Of a stretch of DNA of 64,000 bases, positions 10,202 to 18,727 are shown piece after piece. This DNA is from Nocardiopsis quinghaiensis (GTDB lineage: Bacteria; Actinomycetota; Actinomycetes; Streptosporangiales; Streptosporangiaceae): assembly GCF_008638365.1 (NCBI RefSeq), contig NZ_VWVU01000015.1, forward strand, positions 62,001 through 126,000, read 5' to 3'. How positions within the stretch are numbered: position 1 is the first letter of the stretch; every line of letters begins with the position of its first letter. The position numbers and the translations under genes are program-made. The notes under the pieces are model-generated. The model was given only the letters and a program-made list of their open reading frames with translations, ran no database searches and had not been told where the DNA came from.

Positions 10202-11101
10202 CTATCCCTTGACGGCCCCCTGGACGAGCCCGGAGACGAGGAAGCGCTGCACGAGGACGAAGAAGACCATGACCGGGATGGTGATGAGCGTGGAGGCGGC
10301 CATCACGTGCCCCCAGTCGTTGGCGTACTGGCCGAAGAACTGGCGCAGCCCGACCGCCACCGTGTACTTCTCGCTCTGGGTCATGAAGGTCAGCGCCAGC
10401 ACGAACTCGTTCCACGCCACGATGAACGAGAAGATGGCCGTGGCCACCAGCCCGGGCGCGACCAGTGGGAAGAGCACCCTCCAGAACATCTGCCCCCACG
10501 AGGCTCCGTCGATGTAGGCGGCCTCCTCCACCTCCACCGGCACGGCGGCGACGAACCCGCGCATCATCCACACCGCCAGCGGCAGGGACAACGCCACGTA
10601 GACCACGCCCAGGCCCAGCAGGGTGTTGAGCAGCTGCAGGTCGCGCACCTGGAGGAAGAGCGGAATGACCAGCGCCTCCAGCGGCACCATCTGCACGACG
10701 AGGACCATGACCAGCACGGCGGTGCGCAGCCGGAAGCGGAAGCGGGCCACCGCCACGGCGGCCAGCAGCGACAGCACGCACGCACCCGCCACGGTGATGC
10801 AGGCGACCGTGAGCGAGTTGCGCATGTAGGTGCCGAAGTCGGCCTCGGTGAGCACGTAGACGAAGTTGTCGAGGGACACACCGGTGGGCAGCAGCGCCCC
10901 GGCGCCCGAGGTGGCCCGGTCGGAGAACGCGCTGATGAGCATGAAGTAGACGGGGAAGAGGGTGAACACCAGCAGGACGGCCACCCCGGCCCCCTTGGCC
11001 AGGAACCGGCCCGCGCGCAGGGCGTCCCCCCTGCGTCGGGCGTCACGGACCCGTGCCTCCCAGGCGGGGTCGGCGGATGTGGTGTCTGTGCTCGTGACCA
11101 C
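10202..11101 (-). CDS. Sugar ABC transporter permease, MalG type (CUT1)
   Basis: This is one of two inner-membrane subunits of a carbohydrate importer, 299 residues with six predicted helices. It has the EAA loop that docks the ATPase (EEAAYIDGASWGQMFWRVLFPL region) and the MalG-like C-terminus GLVQGAVKG. The partner permease (11605-12618) and binding protein (12623-13915) lie upstream on the same strand. They are separated from this gene by about 500 bp that contain a gene on the opposite strand, so this permease may need its own promoter. No ATPase gene is nearby; in related actinobacteria a shared MsiK-type ATPase serves many such importers. Confidence 0.88.
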   Translation of the reverse strand: MVTSTDTTSADPAWEARVRDARRRGDALRAGRFLAKGAGVAVLLVFTLFPVYFMLISAFSDRATSGAGALLPTGVSLDNFVYVLTEADFGTYMRNSLTVACITVAGACVLSLLAAVAVARFRFRLRTAVLVMVLVVQMVPLEALVIPLFLQVRDLQLLNTLLGLGVVYVALSLPLAVWMMRGFVAAVPVEVEEAAYIDGASWGQMFWRVLFPLVAPGLVATAIFSFIVAWNEFVLALTFMTQSEKYTVAVGLRQFFGQYANDWGHVMAASTLITIPVMVFFVLVQRFLVSGLVQGAVKG

Positions 11102-11278
11102 GGATACTCCTCCTCAGCGGTGCCCGGAAGTCCGAATCCGACTCCGGTTCCGGTTGCTCCGGACCCGGACGGGGCGGTTAGACTCCTCCCCTGTCCGGGG
11201 GTGGGCGTTCTCCCCCCGGTGACGGAGGGGAAGGTAGGACCGTGTCGACAGGATCGCCGGAGGCGGTGGCGTAGCGCC

Positions 11279-11578
11279 GTGTACGATTCCGCCGGATCCT
11301 CCCCCACCGAGGTCGTCATCAGCTGGATCCCGTATGACGCGCGCTTCCGGGAACGCGCGGTCCGACACGCCCTGGACGACACCAACGGGCAGTTGCTGTA
11401 CGCCTACGTCGACAACCTGGTCAACCGGGACAACGACGACGGGCGTCCGCTGGACGAGTACGGCCTGCGCACCATGGCCGCGGTGCGCGAGGACCTCAGC
11501 CAGCGCTCCCTGGCCTCGGTGGACTGGCGCCAGGTGCGCGACAAGCTGGTCGCGGGGGTCCACGGCCCGGTCTCCTGA
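11279..11578 (+). CDS. Small conserved-looking protein of unknown function, opposite strand within the sugar-transporter locus
   Basis: I do not recognise this 99-residue protein. It begins MYDSAGSSPTEVVISWIPYD, has no cysteine, signal peptide or membrane segment, and looks compact and mostly helical, with charged residues throughout. Third-position GC is high over the whole frame and a stop closes it cleanly, both of which support a real gene. The GTG at 11279 has a GGAGG only about 25 bp upstream, so the start is uncertain. It lies convergent to the MalF-type permease and divergent from the MalG-type permease, splitting what is normally one operon. Confidence 0.6.
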   Translation: MYDSAGSSPTEVVISWIPYDARFRERAVRHALDDTNGQLLYAYVDNLVNRDNDDGRPLDEYGLRTMAAVREDLSQRSLASVDWRQVRDKLVAGVHGPVS

Positions 11579-11604
11579 GCGGATCCGCCCCCGCGTCGCC
11601 GTGT

Positions 11605-12618
11605 TCATCCGACCCCGTCCTCCCGGAACAGCGCACGCAGGTAGAGCACGGTGATGGCCAGCAGCAGCAGGGTGAGCAGGACGGCGATGGCCGATCCGAG
11701 GCCGTAGTCGTTGTGGCCGAAGGAGCGCACGTAGGACCACACGCCCAGGTTGAGCATGCGCGACCCTCCCACGTCGCCGCCGGGCATGAGGTAGATCTGC
11801 GCGAACACCTTGAAGTCCCAGATGGTGGAGAGCACGGTGACCACGGCGAACACCGGGCGCAGCACCGGGAACGTGACGTGCCAGAAGCGCTTCCAGGCTC
11901 CCGCGCCGTCGATGCGCGCCGCCTCGTGCAGTTCCCTGGGGACGGTGAGCAGTCCGGCCAGGACGGTGACGGCCACGAACGGGAAGCCGCCGTGCACGAT
12001 GTTGAGGGTGACGATGGCGTAGAAGAACAGTCGGTCGGCGAACCAGTTGTACCCGGAGGGGTCGACCAGGCCCAGTGAGGTCAGCGCCTGGGCGACGACC
12101 CCGTCGTCGACGTCGAAGATCCAGATCCACACGTAGGTGCCGCTGACCGCGGGCATGGCCCAGGCGACCATGACGCAGGAGACCACGACCACCCGGGGCA
12201 CCGGGCGCAGTGCGGCCAGCAGCAGCGCCACCAGCGTGCCCACGACGATGGTGGTGAACACCGCGACCGCGGCGAAGACCACCGTGTTGACCATGGCGAT
12301 CCGCCACAGGTACGGGTCGGTCAGCAGGGTGGCGTAGTTGGCGAACCCGATGAAGTCGGACTCGCCCGAGACCAGGTTGCGCAGCCGGTACTCGCGGAAG
12401 GACAGCCACACGATCCGGCCGAGCGGGAACAGCAGCAGTAGTCCGATGACCGTCAGCGCGGGGGCGAGCAGCACCCACGGCAGGAGCGCCCTGCGTCCGC
12501 GCATGCCCAGGAGCGGCGCCCGCCGCCGTGGCCCGGGCCGTCTCGGGGACGGCTCGGACGGGCGGCGGGTGTCCTGCCCCGGTCCGCTGCCGGGGCCCAG
12601 CCCGACCGGTGTTCGCAC
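11605..12618 (-). CDS. Sugar ABC transporter permease, MalF type (CUT1)
   Basis: This integral membrane subunit of a carbohydrate importer has 337 residues. About 45 basic and proline-rich residues precede the first of six predicted helices (LLPWVLLAPALTVIGLLLLFP). The EAA loop ELHEAARIDGAGAWKRFWHV is intact. It starts only four bases after the substrate-binding protein gene, so the two are co-transcribed. The matching MalG-type subunit is 500 bp further downstream beyond an opposite-strand gene. The substrate is not evident. Confidence 0.88.
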   Translation of the reverse strand: MRTPVGLGPGSGPGQDTRRPSEPSPRRPGPRRRAPLLGMRGRRALLPWVLLAPALTVIGLLLLFPLGRIVWLSFREYRLRNLVSGESDFIGFANYATLLTDPYLWRIAMVNTVVFAAVAVFTTIVVGTLVALLLAALRPVPRVVVVSCVMVAWAMPAVSGTYVWIWIFDVDDGVVAQALTSLGLVDPSGYNWFADRLFFYAIVTLNIVHGGFPFVAVTVLAGLLTVPRELHEAARIDGAGAWKRFWHVTFPVLRPVFAVVTVLSTIWDFKVFAQIYLMPGGDVGGSRMLNLGVWSYVRSFGHNDYGLGSAIAVLLTLLLLAITVLYLRALFREDGVG

Positions 12619-12622
12619 GTGT

Positions 12623-13915
12623 CTACCCCCCGTTGAGGATGCGTTCGATCTCGTCGGCCGCCTCCCCGGTCGCCTCGTCCACCGTGGCCTCGCCGTTGAG
12701 GATGGACTGCTGCATGCCGACCAGGACCTTCTCGGCCTCCACCTGGGTCCAGGCGGGGGTGACGGGCACGCCCCGGCTGGCCTCCTTGAGCTGGACGGCG
12801 AAGGGTTCGAGGATGGGGTCGGCGGAGGCGGAGAACGCGTCGACCCCGTTGGCCACGCCGGGGAAGAACCCGGTCTCCTCGGACCAGCGCGTGGAGAACT
12901 CGTCGCCGGTCAGGTGCTGGACGTACTGCCAGGCCGCCTCCTCGTTGCCCGTGCCCTCGAAGACCGACAGCAGCGAACCGCCCGCGAAGGAGGGCATGTA
13001 CCCGCCGTCCTGCCCGGGCAGGGTGAAGGAGTCGATCCTGCCCTCCAGGTCGGGGTTGGCCTCCAGGATGGCCTTGGGGTTGGCGCTGCCGAGGATGGCC
13101 ATGGCGGCCTCCTCCTCGGCGACGGCCTCCATGACGGCGATCTCGTTCCAGTTGACGGCGCCGGTGGTGGAGGTGCCGTCCTCCAGGGCGAGGCCGGTGA
13201 AGAACTCGATCCCGGCACGGGACCCCTCGCTGTCGACCTGCGACGTCCAGGTGCCGTCGGAGCCCTCGACGGCGATCTCGCCCCCGCCGCCCCAGATCCA
13301 GGGCATGACCGAGTACTGGGCGTCACCGGGGACGGGGAAGGCGATCATGTCCTCCTCCGCCTCGGACAGGGCCAGGGCGGTCTCACGCAGCTCGTCCCAG
13401 TTCCGCGGGACCTCCAGGCCGTGCTCCTCGAACAGGTCGCCGCGGTAGACGACGGAGCGGATGGAGGCGTACCAGGGGACGCCGTAGACGCCCTCGCCGA
13501 GCCGGCCCATCTCCATCAGGCCGGGGATGTACTGGGAGGTGTCGACGCCGTAGCCGGCCAGGTCGTGCAGGGCCCCGGCGTCGGCGAAGCCGGGGGTGAA
13601 GGTGTTGCCGAGTTCGGCGACGTCGGGCATGGTGCCGCCCGCGATGGCGGTGGAGACCTTGTTCTGGGCGTCCTGCCAGGGCACGAACTCGACCTCGACC
13701 TCGATGCCGGTCTCGTCGGTGAACGCGGTGTTGGCGGCCTCGAAGAACCCCGTCTCGTCGGGGTTGGTGCCCTGCATGATCCAGACCAGGAGGCTGTCGG
13801 AGGCCTCGCCCCCGCCACCCCCTCCGGTGCCGCACGCCGTCGCGGCCAGGGCCAGGGCCGCGGCCGCGGCCGCGGCGGTGAGCGGAACGTACCCGTGTGT
13901 TCGTCTGCGGGCCAT
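12623..13915 (-). CDS. Sugar ABC transporter substrate-binding lipoprotein
   Basis: This extracellular solute-binding protein of the CUT1 family has 430 residues. It has a lipoprotein signal peptide (basic MARRRTHGYV, alanine-rich core, lipobox ATAC with Cys near residue 28) and a glycine-rich tether. The body has the cluster-B fold pattern: an early FVPWQDAQNKVSTAIAGGTMPDVAEL segment, then GVPWYASIRSVVYR, typical of oligosaccharide binders. It heads a leftward operon with the permease genes. A short inverted repeat upstream may be an operator. Substrate specificity cannot be assigned. Confidence 0.87.
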   Translation of the reverse strand: MARRRTHGYVPLTAAAAAAALALAATACGTGGGGGGEASDSLLVWIMQGTNPDETGFFEAANTAFTDETGIEVEVEFVPWQDAQNKVSTAIAGGTMPDVAELGNTFTPGFADAGALHDLAGYGVDTSQYIPGLMEMGRLGEGVYGVPWYASIRSVVYRGDLFEEHGLEVPRNWDELRETALALSEAEEDMIAFPVPGDAQYSVMPWIWGGGGEIAVEGSDGTWTSQVDSEGSRAGIEFFTGLALEDGTSTTGAVNWNEIAVMEAVAEEEAAMAILGSANPKAILEANPDLEGRIDSFTLPGQDGGYMPSFAGGSLLSVFEGTGNEEAAWQYVQHLTGDEFSTRWSEETGFFPGVANGVDAFSASADPILEPFAVQLKEASRGVPVTPAWTQVEAEKVLVGMQQSILNGEATVDEATGEAADEIERILNGG

Positions 13916-13954
13916 GGCTCGCCTCCGTTCCTTTCGAGGGTCCCCTCGGGGTTG

Positions 13955-13967
13955 GTAGGAAACCTAC
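13955..13967. promoter_or_regulatory. Short inverted repeat upstream of the sugar-binding protein gene (possible operator)
   Basis: GTAGG-AAA-CCTAC is a perfect 5-bp inverted repeat about 40 bp before the start codon. It is short enough to arise by chance; listed as a candidate only. Confidence 0.25.
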
Positions 13968-14071
13968 GTAAGGAACCGCCTGGAGTGAAGTAAACCACTG
14001 TCCTTCGTGTCTGACCCGTTAGGCGAACGGGAAGTCGCCCGGAGTGTCGCGGCCGCTGGGCGAACCGCCGA

Positions 14072-14557
14072 CTACTCGACCAGTCCGGTGACCTGGCGCA
14101 GGACGGAGAGGAGTTCGGCACGCTTGTACACCGCCAGTCCGATGGCGGCGCCGAAGGCGGCGAGCATGTGCACGTAGACCATGGGATCGCCCTGGGTGAG
14201 GCGCTCGGCGGCCTCCTCCTCGCCGACCGAGTGGGCCTCCCAGGCGGTGGAGACGGCGAACTCCAGCTCGGGCGGGAGCATCTCGGCGACCATGCGGGCG
14301 ACCGCCTCACGCGAGTCGGCGGGCTTCCACACCACGCCGGTCTGCTGCACGCGGCGGCTGAGGAAGGCGGCGATGACCTTCAGCTCGGACATGACGGCGT
14401 CCGCGTCGTCGGAGGCGTGCGGAACGAGCCCGTCGAGCTCCTCCCGGTCGCGGTCGGTGTAGGCGGCGATCAGGTCGACGGCGGTGCGCTTGACATGGTC
14501 GGGCACGTCGGAGGCGGGTGTGTGCCCGTCGGTGCTGCCGTCGAAGGACTCGGACAC
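14072..14557 (-). CDS. Protein of unknown function downstream of the branched fatty-acid genes
   Basis: The protein has 161 residues from a GTG at 14557 with AAGGA seven bases upstream. It is acidic and mostly helical. Residues 1-20 look disordered, and the core contains VKRTAVDLIAAYTDRDREEL and, near the end, a moderately hydrophobic MLAAFGAAIGLAVY stretch that may be a buried helix rather than a membrane span. It lies about 225 bp downstream of the tmsB-like gene on the same strand. A third gene of unknown role (tmsC) accompanies tmsAB in some actinomycetes, but I cannot tell from the sequence whether this is its equivalent. Confidence 0.65.
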   Translation of the reverse strand: MSESFDGSTDGHTPASDVPDHVKRTAVDLIAAYTDRDREELDGLVPHASDDADAVMSELKVIAAFLSRRVQQTGVVWKPADSREAVARMVAEMLPPELEFAVSTAWEAHSVGEEEAAERLTQGDPMVYVHMLAAFGAAIGLAVYKRAELLSVLRQVTGLVE

Positions 14558-14782
14558 GGTGGGGTCCTTTCCGGTGGATGTGCGGCTGGGGCCTCGCGCG
14601 GCGGGGTGTGTCCGTCGAACGCGCCCCCGGGTCCATAATGCCGCCAAACCGTCGTGCGGGGCCCGTGGACGGGCCGCGAGCCCCCGCCCGCGGGCAGGAG
14701 GGGACCTTCCGCCGCCGGGACGGCACGGCCCGGACGGGTGCGGCGGACCGGGCGGACCGCGACGGGTCCGCCCGGACTCCGT

Positions 14783-16069
14783 TCAGAACCAGGGGCGCAG
14801 CGGCACGTGTGCCTCGGTGCCGTCCAGCTTCACGCCGAGGATCTGGTGCAGCTGCACCACGTCGCGCTCGAAGCCGAGCACGCACCCGGCCATGTAGAGG
14901 CGCCACACGCGTGCGGTGCCCTCGCCGACCTCGGCGACGGCCTCGTCCCAGTGGCGGTCCAGGTTGGCGCCCCAGTGGCGGAGGGTGAGGGCGTAGTGCT
15001 CACGCAGGTTCTCCTGGTGGCGGATCTCGAATCCGGCGTCGTTCATCTCGGTCTGGATCCTGCCGGGGCCCTCCAGCTCGCCGTCGGGGAACACGTACCG
15101 GTTGATGACGCCCTTGGTGTTCATGGGCGGCAGGTCGTTGCGCGGCCGGGTGATGCAGTGGTTGAGCAGCCGCCCCCCGGGGACGAGCTTGGTGTTGAGC
15201 GAGGCGAAGTAGGAGGCCAGGTTCCTGGCTCCCACGTGCTCGGTCAGGCCGATGGAGCTGATCCGGTCGTAGCTGCCGTCGGGAACGTCCCGGTAGTCCA
15301 TGTAACGGACCTCGGCCAGTTCCGACAGCCCCTCCTGCGCGATCCTCTTGGCAGCCCACTCGGCCTGCTCCTTGGACAGGGTGACGCCGAGTGCGCGGAC
15401 CCCGTGCTCCCGGGCGGCGTGCATGACCATGCCGCCCCATCCGCAGCCCACGTCGAGCAGGCGCATGCCCGGCTCCAGGCCGAGCTTGCGCGAGACCAGC
15501 TCGTACTTGCGGAACTGGGCGCCCTCCAGGGCGCCGTCGAAGCGCCCCACCCGGTCCGGGGAGCCGTCCTCCTCGTCGAAGACGGCGCAGGTGTAGGTCA
15601 TGGACGGGCCCAGGACCAGTTCGTAGAAGGCGTTGGAGACGTCGTAGTGGTGGTGGATGACCTCGGCGTCACGCTGCTTGGAGTGGCGCCAGCCCAGGCC
15701 GGTGAGGCGTCCGCGGGACACCTCCTGCGGCGGCGGAGCGACCCGGTTGAGGAGCTTGACCCAGCCCACGGACCGCATGATCGCGGCGATGTCGCGTACC
15801 GAGAGGTCGATCCCGTCGGTGAGCACGAAGTCCTCGATGCGTCTGAGGGCGGTGTACATGTCGCCCTCCAGCTCCAGGTGGCCGGAGACGTAGGCGCGGG
15901 CCAGGCCGACGGTGTTGGGTGACTGGACCAGGTAGTTGACGGCGACCGGGGTGCGCACGTGCAGTGCCACGTCGCTGTCGGGGTCTCCGGCCCTGCTGCC
16001 GTCGTAGGCGGTGAATCGGATGGGCGCGTCGGATCCCACGACGCGCTCGAAGATCTCGGCAAGCCGCAT
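14783..16069 (-). CDS. tmsB: SAM-dependent fatty-acid methyltransferase of the cyclopropane-synthase family (TmsB/BfaB-like)
   Basis: The enzyme probably adds a methyl from S-adenosylmethionine to C10 of an oleoyl phospholipid chain, the first step to 10-methylstearate. The ATG at 16069 has AAGGA upstream and gives 428 residues, the usual length for this family. Visible motifs are the substrate-side HHHYDVSNAFYELVLGPSMTYTCAVF, the SAM site LLDVGCGWGGMVMHAA, and SIGLTEHVG with the family glutamate. The oxidase gene immediately upstream ends 64 bp before this start. That pairing separates it from ordinary cyclopropane synthases and matches mycobacterial bfaAB and actinomycete tmsAB. Nocardiopsis membranes are known to contain tuberculostearic acid. 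Confidence 0.8.
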   Translation of the reverse strand: MRLAEIFERVVGSDAPIRFTAYDGSRAGDPDSDVALHVRTPVAVNYLVQSPNTVGLARAYVSGHLELEGDMYTALRRIEDFVLTDGIDLSVRDIAAIMRSVGWVKLLNRVAPPPQEVSRGRLTGLGWRHSKQRDAEVIHHHYDVSNAFYELVLGPSMTYTCAVFDEEDGSPDRVGRFDGALEGAQFRKYELVSRKLGLEPGMRLLDVGCGWGGMVMHAAREHGVRALGVTLSKEQAEWAAKRIAQEGLSELAEVRYMDYRDVPDGSYDRISSIGLTEHVGARNLASYFASLNTKLVPGGRLLNHCITRPRNDLPPMNTKGVINRYVFPDGELEGPGRIQTEMNDAGFEIRHQENLREHYALTLRHWGANLDRHWDEAVAEVGEGTARVWRLYMAGCVLGFERDVVQLHQILGVKLDGTEAHVPLRPWF

Positions 16070-16133
16070 ACTCTGTCCTTCCTGTATCGGATGCGGCCCA
16101 TCCCCTCGGGTCGCGTCCCGGTGATGTGGTGCC

Positions 16134-17585
16134 TCAGCGGTTGCGTACACATTTGGCGTACAGGTCGAGCAACCGCTTGCGGGGGTCGTAGGCCTCCTTG
16201 AGGCCGGTGTAGGCCCGGCCGTTGTAGAGGCGCCAGAACTCCTCCTCGGTGTAGAAGGAGTCCGAGTACAGGGACTTGTGGCCGCCCAGCTCCGCGACCC
16301 TCTCCTCGACCAGGCGGTTGTGGTGGGCCCGGCGCTGGCCCGGCTTCATGTCGACCATGCCCCAGAAGCCGAAGTTCACGTAGAGGTGGTCCCCGTCCAG
16401 CGGGTAGAGCGGCCACACGTCCTCGTCGGCGCCCAGCCCGGGCCGCCGGGGCTCGCGCAGGCGCAGGGGGCACATCCAGACGGGGGTCATGCCGATCTCG
16501 GCGTGGTAGAAGTCCAGGAACTCCGCGCCGCGCTCGACGTCCACCTCGATGTCCTGGATGAGCGGCTCCTGGGGCCGCCTGCCCCGGTAGTGGGTGAGGA
16601 GCCGGAAGAAGTCGGTGCGCCGGTCCCAGGCGACGAGTCTGCGGTAGACGTCGGAGCGCTTGAGGGAGCGCGGCCACAGGGGGCGCACCAGCGGGTGCTG
16701 GGTGCCGAAGGCCCGGGAACACCAGAACCAGTCGGTGTCCCAGCGCCACAGGTAGTCGTTGACGGTGAGGTAGTCGCCGGGTCCCGTACCCGCGTAGCGC
16801 CGGATGGACCGGTAGTAGATGTCCTTGCCGGTGTAGTCGCTGGTCCAGGGGGCCTGGTCGGTGAAACGGGCCAGGGTCAGGTACAGCTCGTCGGGGGCGA
16901 AGGCCACCCCGTCCACGAAGTCGACCGGCTGGCCGTCGTGCTCGCGGTCGGCGCAGACGCGGGCGAGGACGTCCATGGTCTCGGCCGCGTCGTGGAAACG
17001 CAGGTGGCGCAGGTGCACGTAGGGGGAGACCGGTTCCAGGTCGATGCGCAGGCGCAGGCTGTAACCCAGGGTCCCGTAGGAGTTGGGGAAGCCGTAGAAG
17101 AGGTCGCTGTGCTCGTTGTCGCGGGTGGCGGTGACGATGTCGCCGTCACCGGTGAGGATCTCCATCTCCTGGACGGCCTCGTGCGGCAGGCCGTTGCGGA
17201 AGGAGGAGGACTCGATGCCCATGCCGGTGACGGCGCCGCCGAGGGTGATGGTGCGCAGCTGCGGGACGACGGTCGGCATGAGCCCGTGCGGGAGGGTGGC
17301 CGCGACGAGGTCCTCGTAGGTGGTCATACCGCCCACGTCGGCGAGGCGTTCGACCGGGTCGATGGCGATGACGCCGGTGAAACCGGATACGTCCAGGGCG
17401 GGCGCGCTGGTGGGTTCGCGGAACCTGAAGAGGTTGGAGGTGGGCTTGGCCAGGCGCACCGGCGCGTCCTGCGGTAGCGCGCGGTAGTCGCGGCGCAGCT
17501 TCTGGACCGCCGCTATGTGCTCGGCGAAGCCCGTCCGCCCCCCGGTGGAGGTGCCGCTGCTCGTTCCCTGGTGTTGAGGAGCCAT
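16134..17585 (-). CDS. tmsA: FAD-binding oxidoreductase for 10-methylene reduction (TmsA/BfaA-like)
   Basis: This is a PCMH/VAO-type flavoprotein of 483 residues that probably reduces the 10-methylene intermediate made by the neighbouring methyltransferase to a 10-methyl fatty acid. The FAD-domain pattern is seen in LAKPTSNLFRFR, DVGGMTTYEDLVAATLPHGL, TLGGAVTGMGIESSSFRNG and SYGTLGYSLRLRIDL. The C-terminal half contains a tryptophan- and tyrosine-rich region (RWDTDWFWCSRAF) and EEEFWRLYNGRAY. I chose the ATG at 17585 because upstream in-frame sequence has no domain content. It is first in the tmsA-tmsB pair. Assignment rests on family resemblance plus the gene pairing. Confidence 0.76.
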   Translation of the reverse strand: MAPQHQGTSSGTSTGGRTGFAEHIAAVQKLRRDYRALPQDAPVRLAKPTSNLFRFREPTSAPALDVSGFTGVIAIDPVERLADVGGMTTYEDLVAATLPHGLMPTVVPQLRTITLGGAVTGMGIESSSFRNGLPHEAVQEMEILTGDGDIVTATRDNEHSDLFYGFPNSYGTLGYSLRLRIDLEPVSPYVHLRHLRFHDAAETMDVLARVCADREHDGQPVDFVDGVAFAPDELYLTLARFTDQAPWTSDYTGKDIYYRSIRRYAGTGPGDYLTVNDYLWRWDTDWFWCSRAFGTQHPLVRPLWPRSLKRSDVYRRLVAWDRRTDFFRLLTHYRGRRPQEPLIQDIEVDVERGAEFLDFYHAEIGMTPVWMCPLRLREPRRPGLGADEDVWPLYPLDGDHLYVNFGFWGMVDMKPGQRRAHHNRLVEERVAELGGHKSLYSDSFYTEEEFWRLYNGRAYTGLKEAYDPRKRLLDLYAKCVRNR

Positions 17586-17824
17586 TCCGGTTCTTCCGTT
17601 CCTCGGCGACGCACAGCGTAGGTCGGGTCCGGTCGCGCGAGGCCGCGCGGCCGGACCGATCCACCTAGTTCTACCTATCGGTAACGGTCTTTTGCCACCC
17701 CATTTGTTACGTGTCTTCCCCACAGACCTCCTACCCAGGGCCGTATCCGGGCCACCACCATGGTGTGGAGGGCCGCGCGCCGGTTCGCCGGGGCGGTACG
17801 GGGCTGGCCGTAGGATCGGGATTC

Positions 17825-18619
17825 GTGCGTATCGCTCTCGTTGACTCCGGTATCGGCATGCTCTCGACCGCGGCGGCCCTGCGCGCCGCGCGGCCGGACG
17901 CGGACCTGTTCCTGTCCATGGACCCGGACCACATGCCGTGGGGTCCGCGCACCTCCGAAGAGGTGATCGCGCGCGCGCTGGCCGGGGCCCGCTCCGCCCG
18001 CGAGGCCGCCGACGAACCGGGGCTGGACGCCGTGGTGGTGCCCTGCAACACCGCCTCGGTGCACGGACTGGCCGAGTTGCGCGCCGAGTTCGAGCCCGGG
18101 GTCCCGGTGATCGGGACGGTCCCCGCGATCAAGCCCGCGGCCGCCGCCGGAGGGCCCATCGCGGTGTGGTCCACCGTCGCGACCACGCGCAGCGGCTACC
18201 AGCGCCGACTCGTCGAGACCTTCGCGCGCGGCGTGGAGGTGACCCCGGTGGCCTGCGCCGGACTGGCCGAGGCGGTGGAGTCGGCCGACCCCCGGCTGAT
18301 CGGCGACGCCGTCGCCTACGCGGCCGAACTGACCCCCGCCGACGTGCGCGGCGTGGTGCTGGGATGCACCCACTACGACCTGGTCGGGGAGCGGATCTCG
18401 GCCGCCCTCGGCGGCCGGGCCGTGCTGTTCACCGCCGCCGGAGCGGTCTCCGCGCAGACCCTGCGCCGGATCGGCGGAGTCGGCGGGGTCCCCGACGGCG
18501 GACGGCCCGGACGTATTCGGGTACTGGCCAGCGGCAGACCCGCCCCGCTGCCCGCCGCCGCGCTGGCCTACCCGGCCGGGCGCTCGCTCGCGGACGGTGT
18601 GCGCGCCACCACCGTGTAG
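17825..18619 (+). CDS. Asp/Glu racemase superfamily protein, glutamate-racemase (MurI)-like
   Basis: The protein has 264 residues from a GTG at 17825, exactly MurI size. It carries the family's opening DSGIGMLSTAAALR, the first catalytic cysteine in VVPCNTASVHGL and the second in VVLGCTHYDLVG, so both acid/base cysteines are present. The glycine loop (canonically DSGVGGL) is altered to DSGIGML, so the substrate or activity may differ from peptidoglycan D-glutamate supply. It is divergent from tmsA and is not next to the cell-wall or rph genes where actinobacterial murI usually lies, so it may be a second copy or paralogue. Confidence 0.75.
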   Translation: MRIALVDSGIGMLSTAAALRAARPDADLFLSMDPDHMPWGPRTSEEVIARALAGARSAREAADEPGLDAVVVPCNTASVHGLAELRAEFEPGVPVIGTVPAIKPAAAAGGPIAVWSTVATTRSGYQRRLVETFARGVEVTPVACAGLAEAVESADPRLIGDAVAYAAELTPADVRGVVLGCTHYDLVGERISAALGGRAVLFTAAGAVSAQTLRRIGGVGGVPDGGRPGRIRVLASGRPAPLPAAALAYPAGRSLADGVRATTV

Positions 18620-18727
18620 CCGTACGGCCGACACGACGATGAGGGCGCCGAGCCTTCGAGGGCTGTGGGTCCTCTGTCCGTCGGGCCGTCCTCCTCGCGT
18701 TCACGATGCCTCCGCCCGTCCGACGGA

